DNA of 24,355 nt from Streptococcus sp. A12. Its GTDB lineage: Bacteria > Bacillota > Bacilli > Lactobacillales > Streptococcaceae. The position numbers were made by a program, and so were the translations under genes. The notes beneath the pieces are model-generated. The model was not told the DNA's origin. It was given only the letters and a program-made list of their open reading frames with translations, and searched no databases. Within the stretch, counting starts at the first letter, position 1, and each line of letters opens with the position of its first letter. The stretch is taken from assembly GCF_905372335.1 (NCBI RefSeq), contig NZ_CAJPOU010000023.1, forward strand, positions 1 through 24,355, given 5' to 3'. Positions 7,331 through 14,222 of the stretch are shown here, piece after piece.

Positions 7331-8203
7331 TTACCAAACTGGTTGGTCCATACCGTCTGAAGATTCTTCGATGACTTTCTTCACGTTGTCAGTATGGTAG
7401 GCTTTAATAATAGCTTCGATTGCTTTTGCTTTATCAGATGATTTCCAATCTTTCTTAGCTGCAATCAAGTTGTACCATTGTTTAGAGTTGCTGTTTGCTT
7501 TTTCTACAAAAAGAGCTTTCTTGTAATCAATACCTGCTTCACGAACAAAGGTGTTATTGATGATTGCAGCATCAACTGATGGAAGTGAAGAAGCTGTTTG
7601 AGAAGCGTCCAACTCAGAAATTGTCAAGTTCTTTGGATTGTCTTTGATGTTGCTGATGGTAGCCAATTCCCCATCTTTTGTATCCAACTTGATCAAACCA
7701 GCTGATTCCAATACATACAAAGCACGGCTTTCGTTTGTTGGGTCGTTTGGTACTGCAATGGTTCCTTTTTCAGGAATGTCTTTCACATCTGTGTATTTGT
7801 TCTTCCCATCTTTTGTACCAGAGTAAAGACGGATTGGCGCAATATAAGTATCTGCTACAGAAACTAGATCTGCGCTGTTTTCTTTGTTCCAGTTTTCAAG
7901 GTAGTTGTAATGTTGGAAAGCGTTGATATCCACATCCCCGTCACGAACAGCTTGGTTTGGTTGTGAGTAGTCTGTAAACTGAGTGAATTCCAATTTGATG
8001 TTTGCTTTTGCATCATCTAAGTTCTTTTGCACTTCTTTCCAACGTGCTTCTTCTGTATCACTTAAGTTCATCACCCCAACTTTAACAGTTGTCACACCAT
8101 CTTTATCAGATGATTTTGATGAGTTTGAAGACCCACATGCTGCCAAAGCAAAGGTTGCAACGGTAGCAAGAGCTGCTACACCAAAAAGTTTTGTTAATTT
8201 CAT
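7331..8203 (-). CDS. metQ: Methionine-binding lipoprotein MetQ (NlpA family)
   Basis: A 290-aa substrate-binding lipoprotein for the MetNI importer. The signal peptide is residues 1-21 with lipobox LAAC, so Cys22 is the lipidated residue, followed by a Ser/Lys-rich linker. The mature domain has NlpA (PF03180) features: VKVGVMN near 41-47, DYSQPNQAVRDGDVDINAFQHYNYL near 79-103, and NNTFVREAGI near 216-225. SD AAGGAG lies 7 nt before ATG. It follows the other binding-protein gene after 32 nt and precedes the peptidase, then metN and metI. It is probably the main source of ligand for MetNI. Confidence 0.95.
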   Translation of the reverse strand: MKLTKLFGVAALATVATFALAACGSSNSSKSSDKDGVTTVKVGVMNLSDTEEARWKEVQKNLDDAKANIKLEFTQFTDYSQPNQAVRDGDVDINAFQHYNYLENWNKENSADLVSVADTYIAPIRLYSGTKDGKNKYTDVKDIPEKGTIAVPNDPTNESRALYVLESAGLIKLDTKDGELATISNIKDNPKNLTISELDASQTASSLPSVDAAIINNTFVREAGIDYKKALFVEKANSNSKQWYNLIAAKKDWKSSDKAKAIEAIIKAYHTDNVKKVIEESSDGMDQPVW

Positions 8204-8235
8204 GTTCTTTCTCCTTATGATGTTTTTAAAAAACC

Positions 8236-9063
8236 TTATTTAATATCAGAAGCTTCTGGAAGGAAAGTTCCACCAAAGTACTTCTTAGACAATTTTTCAA
8301 GTGTCCCATCTTCGTACAACTCTTTGATCCGTTTGTTGACGAAGGTTTCCAATTCTTTCTCACCTTTGGCAAGGATTGGGTATACATATGGTTGTTGATC
8401 ACTTGGAAGTTCAATCACTTCCAAATTATCCAACCCTTGGTCCTTGATCAAGGCTTCAACTGTCAAACGTTCAAAAATCTTATAATCTGAACGGCCATCG
8501 CTCAAATTAGCAAGGATAGATTGGATAGTCCCATCTGTATATTTGAGTTCTGTCGGATTATCCTTGTGCTCTTCATTGTATGCTTCCAATTGTTTCGCTG
8601 TAGAAGTTCCTTGGATAACTTCTGTAGACTTGCCGCCGATATCATCCAATGACTTGATGCCTGAATCTTTACGCACCACTAAGACTACTGGATTCTTGGC
8701 GTAAGGATTTGGGTACAAGTATTTCTCCGCACGTTTTTTATCGTAGCTAAGGTTGCTGACACCGATTTGATAACGATCTCCGTCTAAGCCCGCAAAGATA
8801 GAAGACCACTCTGTCTTATTAAAGTTGACCTCGTACTTATCTGATCCTTTAAAGATTTCACGCATGACTTCGATTTCGTAACCAGTCAATTCCCCATCCT
8901 TATCATAGGTGAAGGGTTTGGTTGTTCCAACCGTTGCGACTTCAATGGTCCGTTTTCCACTTGATTTACTTGATGACTTGGATGAGCAGGCTACCAAAGT
9001 CCCAACTGCAGCTAAGCCCATAAGGCTCAAACCAACATATTTGATGAATTTATTCAACTTCAT
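8236..9063 (-). CDS. Orphan amino-acid-binding lipoprotein (SBP_bac_3 family), possibly cystine-binding
   Basis: A 275-aa periplasmic-binding-protein-like lipoprotein (PF00497). Signal peptide with lipobox LVAC puts the lipidated Cys at 26, then a Ser/Lys linker. Family signatures: FTYDKDGELTGYEIEVMRE near 52-70, TEWSSIFAGLDGDRYQIGVSNLS near 84-106, and GTSTAKQLEAYN near 152-163. These fold elements are typical of polar-amino-acid and cystine binders. No matching permease or ATPase is in the window; it may share one encoded elsewhere. It heads the long operon with metQ 32 nt downstream. The CYS-box-like palindrome upstream favours a cysteine/cystine ligand, but this is inference. SD AAGGAG is 5 nt before ATG. 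Confidence 0.88.
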   Translation of the reverse strand: MKLNKFIKYVGLSLMGLAAVGTLVACSSKSSSKSSGKRTIEVATVGTTKPFTYDKDGELTGYEIEVMREIFKGSDKYEVNFNKTEWSSIFAGLDGDRYQIGVSNLSYDKKRAEKYLYPNPYAKNPVVLVVRKDSGIKSLDDIGGKSTEVIQGTSTAKQLEAYNEEHKDNPTELKYTDGTIQSILANLSDGRSDYKIFERLTVEALIKDQGLDNLEVIELPSDQQPYVYPILAKGEKELETFVNKRIKELYEDGTLEKLSKKYFGGTFLPEASDIK

Positions 9064-9147
9064 TTGTTCTCCTTTTTCATTAAAATTGTTTATTCCTCTG
9101 TAAAAAAACAGCTTTTTCCATCATATCAAAATTCCTAACTCTTGGGT

Positions 9148-9153
9148 ATTATA
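9148..9153 (-). promoter_or_regulatory. Candidate -10 for the methionine/ECF operon
   Basis: A perfect TATAAT on the minus strand with no recognisable -35, as expected of an activator-dependent promoter. A second candidate, TATGAT at 9120-9125, would place the palindrome at 9169-9187 at about -65, the usual recognition site of LysR-type activators. The leader is too short for a T-box and shows no SAM riboswitch. Confidence 0.4.
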
Positions 9154-9168
9154 TTTTCTTTATAGAGG

Positions 9169-9187
9169 TGATAGGTTTTATCTATCA
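9169..9187. promoter_or_regulatory. CYS-box-like operator (TGATA-N9-TATCA)
   Basis: TGATA (9169-9173), nine bases, then TATCA (9183-9187): an exact match to the first two blocks of the CYS-box I recall for the streptococcal LysR regulator CmbR (TGATA-N9-TATCA-N2-4-TGATA). The third block is at best degenerate (CTATA after CCT on the minus strand). The site lies inside an 11-bp perfect inverted repeat (9164-9192) abutting the amidohydrolase stop. The lack of any T-run argues against a terminator. Confidence 0.55.
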
Positions 9188-9191
9188 CCTC

Positions 9192-10334
9192 TCATTTGGT
9201 TGAGAATTTTTCCAGCAAAGCGAGGGCATTTTCAACATAATATGGAACTGATACCGCAAAAGCAGCATCATCTATGACCATGCTATCATGGTGGAGATCC
9301 GGTGCATCCGCTGCACCATTGGATCCTATAAAAGCAAAGACTCCCGGGATCTTCTCTTGATAGAAGGCAAAATCTTCACCCGCTGTCGACGGCTGAGCCT
9401 CCACAACTTCTGCGAAAGACTTGGACCAGCGAAAGACTTTTTTAGCCAAGACCTTATCATTATAGGTAACCGGTGGTGTCTTGCCCCAATCAAATTGGAC
9501 CATGACTCCGGTACTGTTAGAGATCTGTTCGATCACGCGAATGAAATCCGCCTTGAGGCGTTTCTGGAGATCTGGATTAAAGGTTCGAATAGTTCCTTCA
9601 AAGTAACCAGACTTGGGAAGAACATTCCAGGTTGAACCAGCTTCGATATGGGTCACCGATAGGACAGCTGTCTCAAATGGCGAAACCGTACGAGAGACCA
9701 AGGTCTGCAACTGCTGGACCATACTAGTAATCGCTACAACCGTATCCAAACCGAGATCCGGTCGAGCCGCATGACTGCTCACTCCAGTGACAGTCACCTT
9801 GAACTTTTCAACTCCTGCCATCATAGCGCCTGGACGCAGGGCCAACTGACCCGCAGGCAATGACGGCATGTTGTGAAATCCAAGGATGGCTTGGACATCT
9901 TCGAGGAGTCCGGTCGCTAATACCGCAGATGCTCCTTCAGAAGTCTCTTCAGCCGGCTGAAAAATTAACCGAACCGTTCCCTTTAAGTCAGCCTCCATAC
10001 CCTTTAGGACTTCTGCAGCCCCTAAGAGGCTCACCTGGTGGAAATCATGGCCACAGGCATGCATGACACCAGGGTTTTGGCTTTGGTAATCGAGATCCGT
10101 GTTCTCCTGAATCGGGAGGGCATCAATATCTGCGCGCAGGGCAATGACCGGTTTGCCGCTTCCGATTTCAGCAATCAGACCAGTTTTTAATCCACTGTTT
10201 AAAATGCGTACACCTAGCTTTTCCAAATAGGCTTTGAGATAAGCTGTGGTTTGGTATTCTTGTCCAGACAACTCTGGATGCTGATGCACATAATGCCGAA
10301 TGGGCACTAGATGTTCATAGGATAATGATTCCAT
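9192..10334 (-). CDS. M20D-family amidohydrolase (hippurate hydrolase / N-acyl amino acid deacylase type)
   Basis: A 380-aa metal-dependent amidohydrolase of the M20D subfamily that removes acyl groups from amino acids. Metal-site motifs: RADIDALPI (about 71-79), HACGHDFH (about 93-100) and QPAEETSEGA (about 127-136), with the catalytic Glu in the PAEE motif. GVSSHAARPDLG (about 185-196) marks the lid domain and TAGEDFAFY (about 323-331) the late metal ligand. I moved the start to ATG 10334, where AAGGGG lies 7 nt upstream; the earlier in-frame ATG (10355) sits about where transcription would begin. The substrate is unknown, perhaps N-acyl methionine or cysteine given the context. A MET-box-like palindrome precedes the gene. 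Confidence 0.88.
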   Translation of the reverse strand: MESLSYEHLVPIRHYVHQHPELSGQEYQTTAYLKAYLEKLGVRILNSGLKTGLIAEIGSGKPVIALRADIDALPIQENTDLDYQSQNPGVMHACGHDFHQVSLLGAAEVLKGMEADLKGTVRLIFQPAEETSEGASAVLATGLLEDVQAILGFHNMPSLPAGQLALRPGAMMAGVEKFKVTVTGVSSHAARPDLGLDTVVAITSMVQQLQTLVSRTVSPFETAVLSVTHIEAGSTWNVLPKSGYFEGTIRTFNPDLQKRLKADFIRVIEQISNSTGVMVQFDWGKTPPVTYNDKVLAKKVFRWSKSFAEVVEAQPSTAGEDFAFYQEKIPGVFAFIGSNGAADAPDLHHDSMVIDDAAFAVSVPYYVENALALLEKFSTK

Positions 10335-10361
10335 TTCTCGTCCCCTTTCTAGCATAGTTCT

Positions 10362-10367
10362 ATTCTA
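10362..10367 (-). promoter_or_regulatory. Candidate -10 (TAGAAT) of the amidohydrolase gene
   Basis: TAGAAT on the minus strand implies transcription starting near 10355. The -35 region is poor (TTAGAC at 18 nt), which fits activation from the palindrome at 10413-10429. Confidence 0.45.
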
Positions 10368-10412
10368 TCACTGCCTCCCCTATTCGTCTAATTCCTATTT
10401 TTTTCTCTCAGT

Positions 10413-10429
10413 TATAGCCAGGGGCTATA
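10413..10429. promoter_or_regulatory. MET-box-like palindrome (TATAG-N7-CTATA)
   Basis: TATAGCC-AGG-GGCTATA is a perfect 7+7 palindrome with a 3-nt centre, 17 nt in total. The outer TATAG/CTATA arms and the spacing are identical to the MET-box of the streptococcal LysR regulator MtaR/MetR (TATAGTTTSAAACTATA, as I recall it), but the core differs. Its centre lies about 66 bp upstream of the inferred transcription start, the classic LysR position. Confidence 0.55.
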
Positions 10430-10477
10430 TCACTTTTTATTACTTCATACTCGCTCCTTAAAAAGCCACGCTAGAAG

Positions 10478-10510
10478 AAAAAAACCTTTGAAGAAATTAT
10501 CTTCAAAGGT
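10478..10510 (-). terminator. Rho-independent terminator of yebC
   Basis: In the minus direction a perfect 10-bp stem ACCTTTGAAG / CTTCAAAGGT with a 7-nt loop is followed by TTTTTTC. It begins 9 nt after the yebC stop codon. Confidence 0.92.
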
Positions 10511-10519
10511 CTATTTCTA

Positions 10520-11236
10520 TTAGAATCCATCTACGTTGGTGTAGATTTTTTGCACGTCCTCATCATCTTCAAGAACGCTGTAAAGTTTTTCAAAGGTTTC
10601 CAAATCTTCACCCGACAACTCAACTTCTGATTGAGGAATCATTTCCAATTCAGTTACTTGGAATTCTTCGATACCAGATTCACGCAAAGCAACAATCGCT
10701 TTGTGAAGGTCAGTTGGAGCAGTGTAAACAGTGATGCTTCCTTCTTCTGCTTCCACATCGTCTACATCCACATCTGCTTCAAGCAAGAGTTCAAAGATAG
10801 CATCCGCATCGTCACCTGCAAAGACGATGACTCCCTTGTTGTCAAAGAGGTAAGATACAGAACCTGAAGCTCCCATGTTACCGCCGTTTTTACCAAAAGC
10901 CGCACGGACATTGGCAGCTGTACGGTTGACGTTTGACGTCAAGGTATCAACGATCAACATAGAACCATTTGGTCCAAATCCTTCATAACGCCCTTCTGTA
11001 AAGGTTTCGCCTGTATTTCCTTTTGCCTTATCGATCGCTTTATCAATCACGTGTTTTGGCACTTGCGCTTGTTTAGCACGGTCGATAACGAATTTCAAAG
11101 CAGTATTCAATTCTGGATCTGGCTCACCTTTTTTTGCGGCTACATAGATTTCTACACCGAATTTCGCATATACTTTTGAGTTAGCACCATCTTTGGCAGT
11201 TTTCTTGGCTACAATATTGGCCCATTTACGTCCCAT
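10520..11236 (-). CDS. yebC: YebC/PmpR-family regulatory protein (YeeI-type)
   Basis: A 238-aa cytosolic protein of the YebC/TACO1 family (PF01709). The family was long annotated as transcriptional regulators; more recent work links members to translation through difficult (proline-rich) stretches. The N-terminal three-helix domain starts MGRKWANIVAKKTAKDGANS, the form typical of the Streptococcus/Bacillus YeeI branch. FTEGRYEGFGPNG (about 78-90) and the central GGNMGASGSVSYLF (about 119-132) are family signatures, and the acidic C-terminal domain ends YTNVDGF. SD AAGGAG is 7 nt before ATG. It is monocistronic, with its own promoter and a strong terminator. Confidence 0.96.
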   Translation of the reverse strand: MGRKWANIVAKKTAKDGANSKVYAKFGVEIYVAAKKGEPDPELNTALKFVIDRAKQAQVPKHVIDKAIDKAKGNTGETFTEGRYEGFGPNGSMLIVDTLTSNVNRTAANVRAAFGKNGGNMGASGSVSYLFDNKGVIVFAGDDADAIFELLLEADVDVDDVEAEEGSITVYTAPTDLHKAIVALRESGIEEFQVTELEMIPQSEVELSGEDLETFEKLYSVLEDDEDVQKIYTNVDGF

Positions 11237-11281
11237 GAGGATTCTCCTTGTGTTTGGTTCATATTATTTTCAATCTTTAAC

Positions 11282-11287
11282 ATTATA
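11282..11287 (-). promoter_or_regulatory. Extended -10 promoter of yebC
   Basis: TGATATAAT on the minus strand is a TGn-TATAAT extended -10, 45 nt upstream of the yebC ATG. No good -35 is seen. The rest of 11288-11410 holds only an imperfect 8-bp inverted repeat (about 11330-11351) and no gene. Confidence 0.6.
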
Positions 11288-11410
11288 TCACAAATCGTCA
11301 TCATTAGACTAGATTTTTCTATTTTTAACGGGGAAATTCATGGGAATTTTCTATGAGGTGGAAACTTTAAATAGCTCGTTTAACTATAAAAAAGACTCTC
11401 TATTAGAAAC

Positions 11411-11665
11411 TTAGTAATGGTCTTTAAAAGAGAGGAAAGCGACACCTGACTCATCTAGCATATAAATCAGGCGATTTTCTGCATCAATCCGCCTTGACCA
11501 TGCTCCTTGAAAGTCATATTTCAAGGGTTCAGGTTTACCAATTCCTACAAATGGATCCCTTTGGATCTCCTTAATCAGGCTATTAATCCGCTTCAGTGTT
11601 TTTTTGTCCTGACTTTGCCAGTAACAATAATCCTTCCAGGCATCTTCTGTAAACTTGAGTAACAT
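11411..11665 (-). CDS. yoeB: YoeB-family toxin (ribosome-dependent mRNA endonuclease)
   Basis: An 84-aa RelE-superfamily toxin that cuts mRNA at the ribosomal A site when free of its antitoxin. The length equals E. coli YoeB and the catalytic positions are intact: Glu46 in KPEPLKY, Arg65 in AENRLIY, and the terminal His83-Tyr84. The toxin is therefore predicted to be active. The ATG follows the yefM stop after only 3 nt, the usual antitoxin-first layout, and the SD lies within the end of yefM. It closely resembles the functional pneumococcal YoeB. No strong terminator follows, only a T-run (about 11390-11395, minus strand). Confidence 0.95.
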   Translation of the reverse strand: MLLKFTEDAWKDYCYWQSQDKKTLKRINSLIKEIQRDPFVGIGKPEPLKYDFQGAWSRRIDAENRLIYMLDESGVAFLSFKDHY

Positions 11666-11668
11666 CCG

Positions 11669-11923
11669 TTACCCCTCAATCTCATGGAGTTGAACCTGAC
11701 CAGCTCGGACTTCTGCCATGCCCCGCAAGACCTTATCTGACAATTCCTTGTTTTGAGCTAGTCTTAGGGTTTCTTGTAGGCTGTCCCACTCGCTCTTAGA
11801 AATAACCACAATATCTTCGTCTGGATTCTTATTCACGACTGTCAAAGGCTCAAACTCATCATTCACCTTTTTCATATAATCCTTCAAATGATTGCGGAAT
11901 GTTGAATAAACGACTGCTTCCAT
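11669..11923 (-). CDS. yefM: YefM-family antitoxin
   Basis: An 84-aa antitoxin of the Phd/YefM fold (PF02604) that neutralises YoeB and represses the operon. The N-terminal DNA-binding half is around MEAVVYSTFRNHLKDYMKKV. The core TVVNKNPDEDIVVISKSEWDSLQET (about 29-53) is typical, and the C-terminal half, rich in charged residues, wraps the toxin. I chose the ATG at 11923 because GAGG is 7 nt upstream; an ATG two codons earlier is only 1 nt from that SD. Homologues start at MEAV. It overlaps no other gene and is followed directly by yoeB. Confidence 0.95.
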   Translation of the reverse strand: MEAVVYSTFRNHLKDYMKKVNDEFEPLTVVNKNPDEDIVVISKSEWDSLQETLRLAQNKELSDKVLRGMAEVRAGQVQLHEIEG

Positions 11924-11953
11924 GACCATACCTCATTCTACCTCTTTTCTATT

Positions 11954-11997
11954 ATTATACATGAAAAAGAAAAACTTGTCAGGAACTTGTACAAGTT
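11954..11997 (-). promoter_or_regulatory. yefM-yoeB promoter and YefM operator
   Basis: On the minus strand CTGACA (11977-11982) and a perfect TATAAT (11954-11959) are 17 nt apart. Directly upstream lies a perfect 14-nt palindrome AACTTGTACAAGTT (11984-11997) with the TGTACA core known from the E. coli YefM operator. An extra half-site, AACTTGTC (11973-11980, plus strand), overlaps the -35. This long-plus-short arrangement parallels the E. coli L and S repeats. Confidence 0.75.
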
Positions 11998-12042
11998 TTC
12001 CCTCTCTACCTAATTATTCGTAAAAAAGCTTCTAAATTTGGT

Positions 12043-12083
12043 AAAAAAAATCTACTGTCTAAAAGGAATTTTTAGACAGTAGA
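12043..12083 (-). terminator. Rho-independent terminator after tmcAL
   Basis: A 14-bp perfect stem (TCTACTGTCTAAAA with its complement, 12051-12064 and 12070-12083) is followed on the minus strand by eight Ts (12043-12050). It lies 89 nt beyond the tmcAL stop. The stretch 12084-12172 between them holds no gene, only a short ACAAAG/CTTTGT repeat. Confidence 0.92.
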
Positions 12084-12172
12084 TAAACACTGTTTCCGTA
12101 TATCATAAAACTTCTTGCCATATGTGACAAAGATGTCTTTGTTATGTGGGCATAGGGGGAGCGTAAGACCGT

Positions 12173-13267
12173 TTATTTTTCCACTCTCACCGGCACCCGA
12201 CCCCAGGTTTGTTCCGGTAGTTGGGGATGGCCCAATTGATAGACTTGGTCTGCTTGCTGGGTCAAGACATCCCAAGGTTCCTTACCAATCCGCGTCACCA
12301 AGTCCACTTGACCTTTTAGTGACTTGAGGTGGGCCTGTCCTTTTTCAGTGAAACCCAAGACATGGATAGCGGTCGGCAAGATTTCTTCTCTTGCACCTAC
12401 TAAAATATAAGTCAAAATGCGGCGCACACGCGCCTTGGTATAGCGCTTGGTTGCGACTTTCTCCACCAGGTCTTCCACAGAACTCGCACTTCGAACGGCC
12501 TCCTTTATCCGGTTGGCCAGTTCCTCATTGACCTGAAAAATTTGTGTCAGATCCGGATGGGTTAGGATTTGATAACGGAGCAGTTGGTCATAATCCTCCC
12601 AAGACACCTGCGGAGCCGACTGAAAGAGTTGGCTATTGGGCATGAATTTAGCGACAAAGTCCTGATCTTCCTTGTGCAGGCGTAGACTAGTGGCAGAAGC
12701 ATAGGCCACCTCTTTTTCTTCTGAATGGTAGCCTGCACCCTGGCGTTGAATAGGCTTGAGCGCAATCCCCTTCCCAGCACAAGCCTTGGCATAAGCCAAG
12801 CCCAGGATATGGTTGGGAGTATCCCCTGTGAACTCCACCCCAGCAAAGGTTTCCCACATTTTTTGGGTCTTCTGTGGATAGGATAAATCGTCAGGAAGGC
12901 TTCGCAAGAAAGCTTCCATTTCCACTTCTTTCTCAGAGTAAACAGTTGCAATCGCTTGGTAATCTAAGACCTCTTCTGTCCCAAAGGCCAATTGGTCGAT
13001 TCCCAGACGGGACAAGATCTCCACCGCTCCCTTGGCAAAATGATCAGCCGACTGAACAGCTACGAGAAAGGGGAGCTCGACCACCAGGTCTGCTCCATTT
13101 TCCAAAGCCATCTGCGCGCGAATCCACTTGTCTACAATGGCAGGCTCGCCACGTTGAACAAAATTCCCAGATATGGCAACGATTTTCAGCCCTTCTGCCT
13201 GTTCCAGCAGGTACTTGTGCCCATTGTGAAAGGGATTAAATTCTGCAATAATTCCTGTAACTGTCAT
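12173..13267 (-). CDS. tmcAL: tRNA(Met) cytidine acetate ligase TmcAL (YlbM)
   Basis: A 364-aa enzyme that makes N4-acetylcytidine at the wobble position of elongator tRNA(Met), using acetate and ATP. The nucleotidyltransferase fold is clear: GIIAEFNPFHNGHKYLLEQA at residues 5-24 with the HNGH (HIGH-like) ATP motif at 14-17. Then come SGNFVQRGEPAIVDKW (about 33-48) and LPFLVAVQSADHFAKGAV (about 65-82). The C-terminal helical part contains RYTKARVRRILTYILVG. It starts 6 nt after the methyltransferase stop with an AGGA SD and is the last gene of the cluster. The family call is firm. Confidence 0.94.
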   Translation of the reverse strand: MTVTGIIAEFNPFHNGHKYLLEQAEGLKIVAISGNFVQRGEPAIVDKWIRAQMALENGADLVVELPFLVAVQSADHFAKGAVEILSRLGIDQLAFGTEEVLDYQAIATVYSEKEVEMEAFLRSLPDDLSYPQKTQKMWETFAGVEFTGDTPNHILGLAYAKACAGKGIALKPIQRQGAGYHSEEKEVAYASATSLRLHKEDQDFVAKFMPNSQLFQSAPQVSWEDYDQLLRYQILTHPDLTQIFQVNEELANRIKEAVRSASSVEDLVEKVATKRYTKARVRRILTYILVGAREEILPTAIHVLGFTEKGQAHLKSLKGQVDLVTRIGKEPWDVLTQQADQVYQLGHPQLPEQTWGRVPVRVEK

Positions 13268-13273
13268 GCTGTC

Positions 13274-14014
13274 CTACTTCTGCGCTACGAAAAACCATCG
13301 TTTACTGGTCTTTGTTGGGGCCTTATCTTCAAAGTCTGCATACAATTTGAAAGATTTAAAGCCAGCCTGCTCCAGCAAAATATCATAAGTTAAGACCTCA
13401 TAGGTCCGCTCTTCATGGATTTCATCGTGGCGACTAAAGGTGCCATCCTCCTCTTGGACAAAGAAGGTCAGCTCATGGACAATCGAGTGAGGGGCTTCAT
13501 CCTCATAGGTATCCCAGAGCATGGCAAAATCTTCCGCATTTTCATGGTAAGAATAGCCCGGGAAAACCTCATCCGTCTGGTAGGTCGAATGGACATCAAA
13601 AATAAAGATACCATCTTCATTAAGAGCATTGTAGACTTCTTTGAAAACATCTCCTACTTCCACCTCGTCCTGCATATAGCAGATGGAATCAGAGTAGCAG
13701 GTCACAAAATCGTAGGTACTCGCTTGCGACAGGTCTAGCATATTGCCCTCGATAAAATCAATCTTTTGCTTGGCTGAAGTTGCTCTTTTTTCAGCAATTT
13801 TCAGCATATCAGCACTCAGGTCTAACCCTGTCACATCAAATCCAGCTTGGGAAAAGCGGACAGACTGAATCCCTGTCCCACAAGCTAATTCCAGCAATTT
13901 TTTCTTATCTTTTGTCTTTGGGAGATGGCGGAGGGAAAAATCCGTCCACAAATCATACAGACTGTCATCCATGACCGCATCATAGACCGCCGCAAACGTT
14001 TCATAAGTCACCAT
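13274..14014 (-). CDS. Class I SAM-dependent methyltransferase (YqeM-like)
   Basis: A 246-aa Rossmann-fold methyltransferase. Motif I LLELACGTGIQS lies at about 40-51, the acidic loop VTGLDLSADML at about 61-71, and motif IV DFVTCYSDSICYM at about 103-115. Substrate unknown; relatives (YqeM) sit between rsfS and tmcAL in streptococci. The ATG at 14014 has no convincing SD, and the upstream 208 nt to rsfS hold a terminator and a two-hairpin segment. This suggests an inserted sequence has separated the gene from its original operon leader. It reads on into tmcAL after 6 nt. Confidence 0.88.
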   Translation of the reverse strand: MVTYETFAAVYDAVMDDSLYDLWTDFSLRHLPKTKDKKKLLELACGTGIQSVRFSQAGFDVTGLDLSADMLKIAEKRATSAKQKIDFIEGNMLDLSQASTYDFVTCYSDSICYMQDEVEVGDVFKEVYNALNEDGIFIFDVHSTYQTDEVFPGYSYHENAEDFAMLWDTYEDEAPHSIVHELTFFVQEEDGTFSRHDEIHEERTYEVLTYDILLEQAGFKSFKLYADFEDKAPTKTSKRWFFVAQK

Positions 14015-14045
14015 AAATCAAGATACAAAGAGCGTTAAAAGCAAA

Positions 14046-14149
14046 GAGAAAATAGGAAACTTTCTGCCGTATCGTCAGATACAAAGGAAGTTACTCTTTT
14101 TCTCATAGTTTTTAGCTCGTGTTCCGTTACCAAACTAACTTAACACGAG
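14046..14149 (-). other. Two-hairpin structured non-coding segment upstream of the methyltransferase gene
   Basis: Hairpin 1 (14116-14149): CTCGTGTT / AACACGAG, a 2x2 internal loop, then GTTA / TAAC around a 6-nt loop. Hairpin 2 (14046-14104): outer GAGAAAA / TTTTCTC, middle AACTT / AAGTT, inner GTATC-GTCA-GATAC (14069-14082). A 10-nt direct repeat, AGATACAAAG, occurs at 14021-14030 and 14077-14086. I match it to no riboswitch class I know. It could be a leader RNA, an sRNA or a decayed small mobile element. Confidence 0.45.
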
Positions 14150-14190
14150 GCCCCATCCTTTCTTTCCATAGAATTTCAATTTAACCAACA

Positions 14191-14215
14191 AAACTCAGTT
14201 GCTACCAACTGAGTT
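14191..14215 (-). terminator. Terminator after rsfS
   Basis: A perfect 11-bp stem AAACTCAGTTG / CAACTGAGTTT with a 4-nt loop lies 7 nt beyond the rsfS stop and ends TTTTG TTGG in the minus direction. The T-run is short, so some read-through is plausible. Confidence 0.75.
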
Positions 14216-14222
14216 TACCTGC

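Noticed and set aside
9064..9191. T-box or SAM riboswitch before the methionine operon
   Set aside because: The leader is too short, has no T-box signature (TGGNACCGCG-like) and no kink-turn or SMK-like core; operator sites explain regulation better.
9164..9192. Rho-independent terminator of the amidohydrolase gene
   Set aside because: The stem is good but no T-run follows on either strand; the TGATA-N9-TATCA core suggests an operator instead.
10335..10355. Upstream ATG (10355) as amidohydrolase start
   Set aside because: It coincides with the inferred transcription start and has no SD; the ATG at 10334 has AAGGGG at proper distance.
12072..12327. Small opposing open frames of 67 and 70 aa at the end of tmcAL
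   Set aside because: One overlaps the terminator and both are shadows of tmcAL, with no SD and proline-rich random-looking translations.
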